A DNA stretch of 24,271 nt from JACKCP01 sp051744925 (GTDB lineage Bacteria > Desulfobacterota > Desulfobacteria > Desulfobacterales > JACKCP01), in contig JBNJDM010000036.1 in assembly GCA_051744925.1 (NCBI GenBank), forward strand, positions 1-24,271, given 5' to 3'. Position numbers and translations under genes: made by a program. The notes under the pieces were generated by a model that ran no database searches, was not told the origin of the DNA, and saw only the letters and a list, made by a program, of their open reading frames with translations. Shown in pieces: positions 14,153 to 21,795 of the stretch (positions are counted from its first letter, which is position 1; every line of letters starts with the position of its first letter).

Positions 14153-14917
14153 TTATAAATCTAAAATATTTTTTACTGCATTAAAATATTCTTCTAGACC
14201 GTACATAAAAATAGTATTATGACCTGCATTTTTAATTTCTAAAAACCTTCTCAATTCAGGGTTAAGTGAGTTATACAGAGTTTTACCCTGATTAAAGGGG
14301 ATGATTTCATCATACTCACCATGTATAACAAGGCCTGGGCCGGAAAATTTTTTTAATTTTTCCGGGTTTGAAAAAGGATCATCAAATTTAAAAATATCAT
14401 TATTATTATATCCGAGTCTTTGGAGCAGATCTTTAAAGTCAGAAAAGCCTGATTCTATAATTACGCAGTCAAAATAATCGTATTTACTGCAAAGATGACA
14501 TGCAGATGCTGAACCAAGAGACCTTCCCATAACTGCAAATTTTCCTGTGAAATTATTTTCTGATCTGAACTTAAAACAAAATTCAGCAATTTTTTCAGCA
14601 TCTTCAAGCATATTAACAAGACCCGGATTACCATTGGAAAACCCGTATCCTCTGTAATCAACAGGCATAAAATTTATATTGTTTTTTGTAAAAATTCTTC
14701 CAAGTTCAATGTATTCCGGAACTATTTCTCCGTTTCCATGGAAATAAAGAATAAACGGGTCATTTTTACCTGCTTCAAAAAATGATGCCCCGATTTTTAT
14801 ATCTTTTTCAACATCTATAAACAGAGTTTCACTGCTTGCTTCATCTGAAAAAGCTTTTCTCGGGTGAAATACATATGTATTTATTTCCGGGGTATCAAAT
14901 TTTGTTAAAGGTGTCAT
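14153..14917 (-). CDS. Alpha/beta hydrolase (BEM46/ABHD13-like)
   Basis: This 254-residue cytoplasmic serine hydrolase has the full catalytic set. The oxyanion motif is YFHGNGE (58-64), the nucleophile elbow GRSLGS carries Ser133, the acid is Asp203 in GEYDEIIP, and the base is His233 in NAGHNTIF. VDYRGYGFSNGNPG (86-99) is also typical of the family. There is no signal peptide. Bacterial homologues are mostly of unknown substrate, with esterase or thioesterase activity likely. The ATG is one base after the stop of the coiled-coil gene (TAA-A-ATG), so it is the third gene of the guaA transcript. It converges with the solute-binding protein gene with only 25 bases between stops. Confidence 0.88.
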   Translation of the reverse strand: MTPLTKFDTPEINTYVFHPRKAFSDEASSETLFIDVEKDIKIGASFFEAGKNDPFILYFHGNGEIVPEYIELGRIFTKNNINFMPVDYRGYGFSNGNPGLVNMLEDAEKIAEFCFKFRSENNFTGKFAVMGRSLGSASACHLCSKYDYFDCVIIESGFSDFKDLLQRLGYNNNDIFKFDDPFSNPEKLKKFSGPGLVIHGEYDEIIPFNQGKTLYNSLNPELRRFLEIKNAGHNTIFMYGLEEYFNAVKNILDL

Positions 14918-14918
14918 T

Positions 14919-15722
14919 TTAGTCTGTTATATCCTGCTCTATTATTGAATTGTTCAGATCAGGTGAAGCGTCTGATTTTTCTGATTTTTGATTTATTTCT
15001 TTTTCAATAAGAAGTATTTTATCTTCCAGATTATCAGTTCTTTTTATATTTTTTTCAATGGTTTTATTTAGATTTTCAAGAGATTTTTTTACTTCATCAA
15101 CCATATTTTTCTGATCCGGCAAAGATGCTAACTTTTGCTCAATATCAGAAATTCTGGTTTGAAGCACAGGTATTACTGATTTATTTTCATCAATACTGTT
15201 TAATATCTCTTGTTGACGTTTTTCTATTTCAGAATACTTTTTTTCCAGCCCGGAGAAACTGTTTAATGATTTATCTACCTGATTTTTAAGTTTATTATTT
15301 TCGGTTATTAAAGACTTAATTTGATTATTATTGTTTGCGGCTTTATCCGAAATATTTTTTATACTTTTTTTCAGGTCAGCAGACAATTTTTGTCTGTCTG
15401 CTTTAATTCCGTCATTTATTTCCTTTATAAGAGAAGTGTTTGAGTCGATATTGTCTTTAAAATCAGATAATTTGCTTTGAAGTTCTTCTGTCTTGGCTGA
15501 AGTTTTAAAAATTTTATCTTCAAGTTCAGACGCAGCCTTTTTTATATTCGATTCTCTAGCCTGTTCAAGAGAGGTTATAGAGCTTTTTAATTCTGCATAC
15601 CCGTAAAAACCGATTGCAATAATAACTACAGGTATAAGAACAGAAACAATAACTAGGGCAAAGCCGAGTTTTTCTGTTTTTTCTTTAAGAACCTTTGTTT
15701 CAAATGAACTGTCCATAGTCAT
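14919..15722 (-). CDS. Membrane-anchored coiled-coil protein of unknown function
   Basis: This 267-residue protein has one transmembrane segment (LGFALVIVSVLIPVVIIAIG, about 19-38). A long charged coiled coil follows from about residue 45 to 245, with repeated Leu/Ile heptads and many Lys, Glu, Ser and Asn. The acidic tail ends in SIIEQDITD. The N-terminus is short and charged, so the coiled coil probably projects into the periplasm, though the topology is not certain. I recognise no family. It starts 10 bases after the guaA stop, with GGGAG inside the end of guaA as ribosome-binding site, and is followed at once by the hydrolase gene. Confidence 0.8.
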   Translation of the reverse strand: MTMDSSFETKVLKEKTEKLGFALVIVSVLIPVVIIAIGFYGYAELKSSITSLEQARESNIKKAASELEDKIFKTSAKTEELQSKLSDFKDNIDSNTSLIKEINDGIKADRQKLSADLKKSIKNISDKAANNNNQIKSLITENNKLKNQVDKSLNSFSGLEKKYSEIEKRQQEILNSIDENKSVIPVLQTRISDIEQKLASLPDQKNMVDEVKKSLENLNKTIEKNIKRTDNLEDKILLIEKEINQKSEKSDASPDLNNSIIEQDITD

Positions 15723-15732
15723 ATCGTATCAA

Positions 15733-17256
15733 TTACTCCCATTCAATAGTTGCAGGCGGTTTTGAACTTATATCATAGGCAACTCTGTTTATTCCCTGAA
15801 CTTCATTTATTATTCTGTTTGAAATTTTACCAAGAAGTTCATACGGAAGTTTTGCCCAGTCTGCAGTCATTGCATCCTTACTTTCAACAGCTCTTATAAC
15901 TGCTGTATTTTCATATGTTCTTTTATCACCCATAACACCTACTGTTTTTATGGGAAGAAGAACTACAAAAGCCTGCCACAAAGATTTATAAAACCCTGCA
16001 TTTCTTATTTCTTCTCGTAAAATAAAGTCTGCTTCGCGAAGAATATCAAGACGTTTTTTTGTTATTTCCCCAAGTATTCTGATCGAAAGTCCAGGGCCCG
16101 GAAATGGCTGTCTCCATACAATATCGTCGGGAAGTCCAAGTGTTGATCCAAGTTCTCTTACTTCATCTTTAAACAGGTACTGAAGAGGTTCAACAAGATC
16201 AAGTTTCATTTTTTCAGGCAGGCCGCCTACATTATGGTGTGACTTAATTACAGCAGAAGGTCCTCCAAAAGCAGATTTTGATTCTATAACATCAGGATAT
16301 AAAGTTCCCTGGGCAAGAAAAGATGCGCCTTCAATTTCGCTGGCGCTCTCTTCAAATACATCTATAAAAAGATTTCCGATTATTTTTCTTTTTAGTTCCG
16401 GATCAGTTACTCCGTCAAGTGCTGATAAAAATCTTTGGGATGAATCTATAAAATTAATATTTACCTGTAAATGCTTGTAAAGAATCTTTTCAAGAAGATA
16501 TCTTTCATCTTTACGAAGAAGACCGTTGTCAACAAAAATACACTGAAGACTGCTTCCAATTGCTTTATGAATTAATACTGCAGCAACAGATGAATCGACT
16601 CCTCCGCTTAGTCCGAGTATAACTTTTTGGTCGCCTACAGCTTCTTTAATTTCTTTAATTGATGTTTCTGCAAATGATTCCATTGTCCAGTCTCTGGAAC
16701 ATCCGCATTGTGAAATAAAATTATCTATCATTTTAGTGCCGTCTACTGAATGAACAACTTCAGGATGGAACTGAACTGCGTGAAATTTTTTGTCAAGGTC
16801 TGCAATGGCAGCTATTTCTGTGTTATTAGTTGAAGCAGTTACTTCAAAACCTTGAGGCAGTTTTACAACTGAATCTCCATGACTCATCCATACAGTTTTA
16901 TCTGTAATATTTTTAAAAATACCGCTGCTGTTTTTAATCTGAAGTTCTGCAAAGCCGTATTCCCTTTTTTCAGTGCATTCAACTTTGCCACCAAGATGTT
17001 CAGTCATGAAATGCATTCCATAACATATTCCAAGTATTGGAATTCCAAGATTAAATATTTCAGGATCTGCCTTTGGAGCATTTTCATCATAAATGCTTGC
17101 AGGACTTCCTGAAAGTATAATTCCTTCAGGAGCGGCTTTTTTTATATCTTCTATATTAAAATCAGGCGGTTCTATTATACAGTATACATTGTGTTCTCTA
17201 ACTCTTCTTGCTATAAGCTGGTTAAACTGTGAGCCAAAATCTATTATTAAAATCAT
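15733..17256 (-). CDS. guaA: GMP synthase (glutamine-hydrolysing)
   Basis: This enzyme converts XMP, ATP and glutamine to GMP. The N-terminal class I glutamine amidotransferase has Cys78 in GICYGMH and His164/Glu166 in QFHPEV. The ATP pyrophosphatase P-loop is LGLSGGVDSS (214-223). The C-terminal dimerisation domain ends in the canonical ISSKPPATIEWE. I use the ATG at 17256, giving 507 residues. It begins MILIIDFGSQFNQLIARR as homologues do and has AAAGG 7 bases upstream; an extended frame to a TTG at 17286 adds 10 residues without support. It is first in a transcript with the coiled-coil and hydrolase genes. The leader holds palindromes at 17375-17445. Confidence 0.97.
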   Translation of the reverse strand: MILIIDFGSQFNQLIARRVREHNVYCIIEPPDFNIEDIKKAAPEGIILSGSPASIYDENAPKADPEIFNLGIPILGICYGMHFMTEHLGGKVECTEKREYGFAELQIKNSSGIFKNITDKTVWMSHGDSVVKLPQGFEVTASTNNTEIAAIADLDKKFHAVQFHPEVVHSVDGTKMIDNFISQCGCSRDWTMESFAETSIKEIKEAVGDQKVILGLSGGVDSSVAAVLIHKAIGSSLQCIFVDNGLLRKDERYLLEKILYKHLQVNINFIDSSQRFLSALDGVTDPELKRKIIGNLFIDVFEESASEIEGASFLAQGTLYPDVIESKSAFGGPSAVIKSHHNVGGLPEKMKLDLVEPLQYLFKDEVRELGSTLGLPDDIVWRQPFPGPGLSIRILGEITKKRLDILREADFILREEIRNAGFYKSLWQAFVVLLPIKTVGVMGDKRTYENTAVIRAVESKDAMTADWAKLPYELLGKISNRIINEVQGINRVAYDISSKPPATIEWE

Positions 17257-17374
17257 GTTTTTACCTTTCATTATTATTGCTTGCAAAGGATCTTTTCTAA
17301 TAAATAGACTAAAAATGCAAGTGTAAATAATATTGAATTTAATCGTTTTTCAGGTTTAATAAGTGTTTTTTAGT

Positions 17375-17445
17375 CTGTATTAATACAGTTATTATTGAAT
17401 AATTACTGTATTATCGGATATTCTGAAATTAAAATATCTGATAAT
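17375..17445 (-). promoter_or_regulatory. Palindromes upstream of guaA, candidate operator region
   Basis: CTGTATTAATACAG (17375-17388) is a perfect 14-bp palindrome, and a further CTGTATT half-site follows at 17406-17412. Next to it ATTATCGGATATT (17410-17422) pairs with AATATCTGATAAT (17433-17445) with one G-T pair. The cluster lies about 120-190 bases before the guaA ATG. It could be a repressor site or leader structures; it does not look like a purine riboswitch. Confidence 0.4.
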
Positions 17446-17663
17446 CTATTAAAATTAAATAATTAAGAGTTTGATTTTTTATTTAACATTATGAAAAACA
17501 CAATTAATGTTTAAGTAACAGAAAACAAACAAAAATAAATTTATTTGACACTTAATTATGCAGTGATATAATAATTTAATTAAGTTTTAGAATCCATAAA
17601 AAATTTTTCTTATTTTTTTTAATATAAGTTTTAATTGAAGTGAAATTAATAAATTTGATTAAA
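17446..17663. other. AT-rich spacer with a plus-strand promoter
   Basis: This stretch between the guaA upstream palindromes and the MITE-like element has no ORF. It carries the consensus promoter described at 17545-17572 and otherwise only A/T runs. Confidence 0.4.
17545..17572 (+). promoter_or_regulatory. Consensus sigma-70 promoter with no nearby ORF
   Basis: TTGACA (17545-17550), a 16-base spacer and TATAAT (17567-17572) match both consensus hexamers exactly, which makes this the best promoter in the window. The predicted start near 17580 is more than 500 bases from the next plus-strand gene (18099), with the MITE-like element in between. Confidence 0.65.
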
Positions 17664-17773
17664 TAGTTGCTGAACGAAAACTGCCTTTTTTGCCCGGCTC
17701 TGCGTTAGAATCAAAATTTAATCCTCAAAATACTTCAGTATTCCTGCGGTTAAATTTTTCATCTGCCGTAACC

Positions 17774-17800
17774 GAACAAAAAATTCTAGTTTTCGGCCAA
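17774..17800 (+). repeat. Dispersed 27-bp repeat, copy 2
   Basis: GAACAAAAAATTCTAG...TTTTCGGCCAA lies at the right foot of the long hairpin inside the MITE-like element. It matches the copy at 3851-3877 and the inverted copy at 17969-17995. Confidence 0.55.
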
Positions 17801-17968
17801 ATACTAAATAGTGTTTATTCTTTTTAAGTTGTGTTATCTGAAATAAATTTAAATACATAAAATATTATGCAATTCTTTATGCTTCAAAACCATTGTGTAT
17901 GCCTTTAAAATTTTAATTTGCATAATTTTATAGTATATCTGAATTAGCCTTATATGCTATTATTGTAA

Positions 17969-17995
17969 TTGACCGAAAACTTGAATTTTTCGTTC
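17969..17995 (-). repeat. Dispersed 27-bp repeat, copy 3
   Basis: On the minus strand GAACGAAAAATTCAAG...TTTTCGGTCAA forms the right end of the MITE-like element, overlapping its terminal repeat. It is inverted relative to copy 2. Confidence 0.55.
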
Positions 17996-18098
17996 AGCAA
18001 CTAAAATATATTCAATAATTAATTCTTAAATCCGTTAAATTTTGTACAAGCCTGAACTTAAGGTATGTTTTGATTTATTTTAATTCAAAGAGGTAGCA

Positions 18099-18677
18099 AT
18101 GAACGAGTTTTTAAAAAATCTGAGAAGCCAGCAGCAGGATAAATTTGCAGGTTCATACAGGTCGCATACTGACAAGTCTAATTATCCTCATCCTGAAAGA
18201 AGAGCAGGCGGCGACAGAAGAGGGCACTCTTCTTCAAAGGGAAATATAAATCTGGATCAACTCACAAAAAAAGTAACAGAACTTGTGCCTGAATTAAAAA
18301 ATCTTATGCAGGGAATTACTGATACTGCAGACAGAATGGCTGATATTATGGAGCGTTATGTAGCGGTTGAGGAAAAGCGAAATGATATTTTTGAGTCTAT
18401 GGAAAAATCGATTCAAAATATGGGCGTTCAAAACACAGCTTCAGAAAATAATAATGAAAATGACGTCAGAGAGCAAAAGACTAAAAAAATTCCAAAAGAA
18501 GAAAAAAACCGCATAATGGACTTGATAATATCAATGAGAGATAAAGGTTCTACATACGATCAGATTGCAGAACATCTTGGAGAAGAAAATATTCCGACAT
18601 TTTCAAATAAAGGTCACTGGCATGCCCAGACCATTCACAGGCTTTATCAGCAGCGTAAAAAAGAGCTTAGCAAATAG
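18099..18677 (+). CDS. Unknown protein with recombinase-type helix-turn-helix tail
   Basis: This 192-residue soluble protein has three parts. The basic N-terminus contains HPERRAGGDRRGHS (31-44). The helical middle (about 50-110) is probably a coiled coil. From about 140 to the end, RIMDLIISMRDKGSTYDQIA, then PTFSNKGHWHAQTIHRLY, resembles the DNA-binding Recombinase domain (PF07508) found behind serine recombinase catalytic domains. The catalytic resolvase domain is absent, so it is not a recombinase itself and may be a small DNA-binding protein. A GAGGTAG ribosome-binding site precedes the ATG. The gene lies just downstream of the MITE-like element. A hairpin, GCTTAGCAA/TTGCTAAGC (18665-18708), straddles its stop codon. 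Confidence 0.7.
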   Translation: MNEFLKNLRSQQQDKFAGSYRSHTDKSNYPHPERRAGGDRRGHSSSKGNINLDQLTKKVTELVPELKNLMQGITDTADRMADIMERYVAVEEKRNDIFESMEKSIQNMGVQNTASENNNENDVREQKTKKIPKEEKNRIMDLIISMRDKGSTYDQIAEHLGEENIPTFSNKGHWHAQTIHRLYQQRKKELSK

Positions 18678-18728
18678 TGTTTTAAACGAGTTTATTTAGT
18701 TGCTAAGCACAAAAATACACTGTTTTTG
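18665..18728. terminator. Hairpins between convergent genes, possible terminator
   Basis: GCTTAGCAA (18665-18673) pairs perfectly with TTGCTAAGC (18700-18708) across the stop codon of the upstream gene. A second small hairpin, CAAAAA/TTTTTG (18710-18728), follows. Neither has a classic T-run, so their role as terminators of the two convergent genes is uncertain. Confidence 0.4.
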
Positions 18729-18743
18729 TTCAGAAAATTGTAT

Positions 18744-19955
18744 TTAAACCTGAAAGCTCCCATTTGAATATATTGTTTTTTCTTTTCCTGATTTTAGAAC
18801 TGCAGTAACAGTTTTTTCTTCAGTATTTACAATATCCCAGTGAATGGCAGAATCATTAAAACCCAAGTTTTTTTTCATTTCTGAATTAAAATTTTTTATA
18901 TCTTCGCTGTAACTGTTTGAATATGAATTTCCAAGTGCAATATGAACATTGCCGTTATCTCCCCCGAAATTTTCATCGTAAAGAGTATTGGCCATAAAAG
19001 AATCGATAGAAGAAAAATTTTTGTCAGTCATGGAAAATTCTCCAAGTCTTTTGGCACCCGGATCAGTCTCAAGTGTTTTAATTAAATAATCCTTGCCCTG
19101 ATCTGCATCAGCATAAATAACTTCACCATCTTTAAATTCAAGACTTATATTTTTAATTATATTTCCGCTTCTGTAAGATGGCTGATCTGCAAAATATTTT
19201 CCTGAGGTAAATCTCCAGTCAGGAGAAATAAAAAGCTCATAACTTGGAATATTTCTTCCTGAAATTCCAAGCCATTTTCTGTTTTCTCCGTTTTTTATTA
19301 TCAGATCAGTATTTTTGGATTCTATATGAAAAAAATCTATATCAAGGTTTAAAAGTTTCTTTTTTAAAACTTCAATTTTATTTGAAAGTTCTTTCCAGAT
19401 TTCAACAGGGTTTTCTTTATTTAAAAAGCATGCTTTTGAAATTTTATCTGCATAACTTTCAGTACTCATCCCTGCAGCCTGAGCAAGGGCAGAAGTAGGA
19501 TAAATGCAAAGCGACCAGGAATAATCTCCTGATTCTTCGCGCTTTGTAAGAATCTGTCTTAAATTTTTTCTCGATTTTGAAAAATGAGATATTTTAGAAG
19601 AATCAACAGATTTTAAATGTTCAAGCGATGAGGGAGCTAAAAGGGTTATTGATGCACTGATTTCAGATAAATATTTTTCATATCCCGGCTCAACAGCCTC
19701 AAGTTGAGCAGTGTCTCCTTTTTCAAAAAATGCTTTTTCCGCAATAGGAGTTTTAAGACTTTTAAGTAAAGGATTATATCCAAGCAAAATCAGTTTTTCG
19801 TATATTTTTTCAGCAAGATAAACAGCATCATAGTCGTATTTAATCTCTATGAATGAATTTTTTAAAAGTTCATTCTTTCTTGCCTTTTTTATTCCCCAGA
19901 TCATTACATCTGCATAATTTTCAAGTTCGGATTCTTTAAAAACAGATTTATCCAT
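18744..19955 (-). CDS. M29-family aminopeptidase (AmpS/PepS-like)
   Basis: This 403-residue cytoplasmic metallo-aminopeptidase removes N-terminal residues from peptides. The M29 (PF02073) metal and catalytic residues can be placed: Glu240 in IPSYELFISPDW, Glu306 in RLGEFSM, His338 in NVHIALG, Tyr345, and His372/Asp374 in IHWDIVN. Length and layout match the family (about 400-415 residues). GDYSWSLCIYPTSALAQAAG (143-162) is the usual N-terminal-domain signature. The ATG lies inside the last codons of the upstream 85-residue gene (8-base overlap), so translation is probably coupled. Confidence 0.93.
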   Translation of the reverse strand: MDKSVFKESELENYADVMIWGIKKARKNELLKNSFIEIKYDYDAVYLAEKIYEKLILLGYNPLLKSLKTPIAEKAFFEKGDTAQLEAVEPGYEKYLSEISASITLLAPSSLEHLKSVDSSKISHFSKSRKNLRQILTKREESGDYSWSLCIYPTSALAQAAGMSTESYADKISKACFLNKENPVEIWKELSNKIEVLKKKLLNLDIDFFHIESKNTDLIIKNGENRKWLGISGRNIPSYELFISPDWRFTSGKYFADQPSYRSGNIIKNISLEFKDGEVIYADADQGKDYLIKTLETDPGAKRLGEFSMTDKNFSSIDSFMANTLYDENFGGDNGNVHIALGNSYSNSYSEDIKNFNSEMKKNLGFNDSAIHWDIVNTEEKTVTAVLKSGKEKTIYSNGSFQV

Positions 19956-20205
19956 GTGTACCGTCTTTTAAGAAGTGTTTATGATATTCATCTTCTGAAA
20001 TATAATTTTTTAAAAGAGTAAAAATAATATTATGGAGATATTCAAGATCGTCATCCTTAAGTCTTGGAAGGATAAGATCCATAAAACTGTCTTCTGAAAG
20101 TTTTTGCAGATAATACTGAACAGCTTCTTCATTATTTTTTCTGCTTAAGCCGAAAGCAGGTTCCCCGTAATTTTTAACAAATTCGTGTGAATGTTCTTCT
20201 GTCAA
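19948..20205 (-). CDS. Small conserved cytoplasmic protein of unknown function
   Basis: This 85-residue acidic helical protein has no signal peptide or membrane segment. Landmarks are FVKNYGEPAFGLSRKNNEEA (9-28), VQYYLQKLSEDSFM and the tail ISEDEYHKHFLKD. I recall similar short proteins annotated only as cytosolic proteins in Desulfobacterota genomes. Its last codons overlap the aminopeptidase start by 8 bases, suggesting a stable functional link with that enzyme. It may be a partner or regulator, but nothing in the sequence shows it. Confidence 0.75.
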   Translation of the reverse strand: MTEEHSHEFVKNYGEPAFGLSRKNNEEAVQYYLQKLSEDSFMDLILPRLKDDDLEYLHNIIFTLLKNYISEDEYHKHFLKDGTHG

Positions 20206-20292
20206 TTGTAATTTCCTTAATTTTTGTGTAATAAAAATTTAAATTATCAAAATATTATTTTAAGGCAATAAAAATTTTAATCAGGACAAATA

Positions 20293-21195
20293 ATGGAAAA
20301 CCATGAAATATCCATAAAAGACTATTTCCCCGGATTTGACTCTAAAAGCATAAGATACGGCTGCTTTGGAAATAAAGATTACTCAAAAATTCTTGTTTTG
20401 CTTCAGGGCAGGGCAGAATATATGGAAAAATATCATCATATTGTAAAACATTTTATTAACCGCGGTTTTCTCGTACTTATGCTTGACTGGAGAGGCCAGG
20501 GCGGTTCAGTAAGAGAACTTCCAGATAAAGATAAAGGTTATGTTAATGATTTTAGAGACTATCAAAAAGATCTCCATATTTTTTTAAATAAAATTGTTTC
20601 TAAATATTTAAGCGATAAAAAAGTTTATTGTCTTGCGCACTCTATGGGCGCGCATAATGCAGCAAGATATCTGATTGAAAATAAAGAATCTTTTTTTTCA
20701 AAAGTATTTCTTGTCTCTCCAATGTTTGGGATAAAAACATCTCCTTTACCCAGGAAAACAGCGGAAATAATATCTAAAATTGCATGTAAGTCAGGATTTA
20801 AAAATTTTTATGTTCCAGGCACAGGAAAGTATAACGAACCGGAATTTAAAAATAATCCCCTTACTTCTGATTATGAAAAATTTCAGGCTAATAATTCATA
20901 TTTGAGAAAATACAGAGAACTGGCAGTTGGAGGTCCTACTTATTCATGGCTTTACAATGCATTTTTATCAATGAATTTTATTTTAAAAAATAAAGATAAA
21001 TTAAATAAAAATACAGATACCAAAATTATATTTGGAACTGATGATGGTGTTGTTACAGAAAAACCTGCAAATATTATTGCTGATTATACAACTCACGGTC
21101 TTACAAAAATAAAAAATGCAAGACATGAAATAATGATGGAAAACCCTGAAATTTTAGATGTTTTTTTTGAAAAAGCTGATATTTTTTTCTCTTAG
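20293..21195 (+). CDS. Alpha/beta hydrolase, lysophospholipase-like
   Basis: This 300-residue serine hydrolase of the Hydrolase_4 group (PF12146) resembles PldB and monoacylglycerol lipases. The nucleophile elbow is AHSMGAH with Ser117; the acid is Asp250 or Asp251 in FGTDDGVV; the base is His278 in NARHEIMMENPE. LLQGRAEYMEKYHHI (36-50) and DWRGQGGS (65-72) are typical of bacterial PldB-type enzymes. There is no signal peptide. Its last 42 bases overlap the last 42 bases of the convergent methyltransferase gene, and no terminator is visible between them. It starts 87 bases from the divergent 85-residue gene. Confidence 0.88.
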   Translation: MENHEISIKDYFPGFDSKSIRYGCFGNKDYSKILVLLQGRAEYMEKYHHIVKHFINRGFLVLMLDWRGQGGSVRELPDKDKGYVNDFRDYQKDLHIFLNKIVSKYLSDKKVYCLAHSMGAHNAARYLIENKESFFSKVFLVSPMFGIKTSPLPRKTAEIISKIACKSGFKNFYVPGTGKYNEPEFKNNPLTSDYEKFQANNSYLRKYRELAVGGPTYSWLYNAFLSMNFILKNKDKLNKNTDTKIIFGTDDGVVTEKPANIIADYTTHGLTKIKNARHEIMMENPEILDVFFEKADIFFS

Positions 21196-21795
21196 AATTA
21201 ATGCTTTTTTTCGATCAGGTCCTGAAGAGTAAAATCCTGGCTCGCCTGAAGATTTTATTACTCTGTGACATGGAATTACATATGCGACCGGGTTATTTTT
21301 CATAGCTGTTCCAACTGCTCTGGAAGCGTTTTTAAAGCCTGCATTTTCAGCAAGTTCTTTGTAGGATAAAAGCTCAAAGTTTTTTGTTTTACAAAGTTCT
21401 TTTAATACTTTTATAAAAAAATCGCTTCCTTTAATCCCTGTTGGAATTTTTTCATTAATTTTTGGATTAAAAATTTTTTTATAATAAAACAGAGTTTTAT
21501 TTTCAGATTTTTCCAGATGAGATTTAGGAAATATTGTTTTTATCTCGTTAATGTAGTTTTCCTTCAAGATCAAATCATCTATAAAACCGTAGTAAACCAG
21601 ATAATTATCAGTAGATCCGATTAATGTTTTTCCTATAGGGGAGTTATAAAAATAATAATAAATTTTATCAGGATCTTTTATAATTTCTTTTATTTCAGCC
21701 TGAGGAGGATTATTTTTGAACCTTATAATCTTTGTATTTTCTTGATTTTGAATATTTAATTTATTTGAGATCTCATTATTCATCTGGTTCAACAT
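21154..21795 (-). CDS. Methylated-DNA--[protein]-cysteine S-methyltransferase
   Basis: This 213-residue DNA repair protein transfers the methyl group from O6-methylguanine to its own cysteine. The C-terminal core (PF01035) has the nucleotide-flipping Arg159 in ASRAVGTAM, the acceptor Cys176 in VIPCHRVIKSSG and the usual GFYSSGPDRKKALIL. SPIGKTLIGSTDNYLVYYG (52-70) belongs to the N-terminal domain. About 40 residues precede that domain, more than in Ogt (about 170 residues). The start at 21795 overlaps the exporter gene's end by 20 bases; an ATG at 21783 would overlap by 8 and remove four residues. The 3' end overlaps the convergent hydrolase gene by 42 bases. Confidence 0.92.
   Translation of the reverse strand: MLNQMNNEISNKLNIQNQENTKIIRFKNNPPQAEIKEIIKDPDKIYYYFYNSPIGKTLIGSTDNYLVYYGFIDDLILKENYINEIKTIFPKSHLEKSENKTLFYYKKIFNPKINEKIPTGIKGSDFFIKVLKELCKTKNFELLSYKELAENAGFKNASRAVGTAMKNNPVAYVIPCHRVIKSSGEPGFYSSGPDRKKALILREKNISFFKKNI

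Larger units (their letters stand above)
17664..18003. mobile_element. MITE-like element with 17-bp terminal inverted repeats
   Basis: TAGTTGCTGAACGAAAA (17664-17680) is repeated exactly as its reverse complement at 17987-18003, enclosing 340 bp without an ORF. Both outer ends are TA, as expected of a TA target duplication left by IS630/Tc1-mariner elements. The left 125 bases fold into a symmetric long hairpin: CGAAAACT/AGTTTTCG (17675-17682 with 17788-17795), AAAATTTAA/TTAAATTTT (17713-17721 with 17750-17758) and AATACT-TC-AGTATT (17729-17742). A second dyad, ATTATGCAA/TTGCATAAT, sits at 17864-17872 and 17918-17926. Partial end copies occur elsewhere in the window. No transposase is present, so mobilisation in trans would be required. 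A dispersed intergenic regulatory repeat is the alternative reading. Confidence 0.6.

Noticed and set aside
17257..17286. TTG start extending GuaA by 10 residues
   Set aside because: The ATG at 17256 has a good ribosome-binding site and gives the canonical N-terminus.
17257..17460. Purine riboswitch ahead of guaA
   Set aside because: The palindromes do not show the three-way junction or conserved loop bases of the purine aptamer.
18665..18735. Another copy of the MITE-like terminal repeat (TAGTTGCT and TTTTTGTTCAG)
   Set aside because: Only short matches; TTGCTAAGC is better explained as the arm of the local hairpin with GCTTAGCAA.
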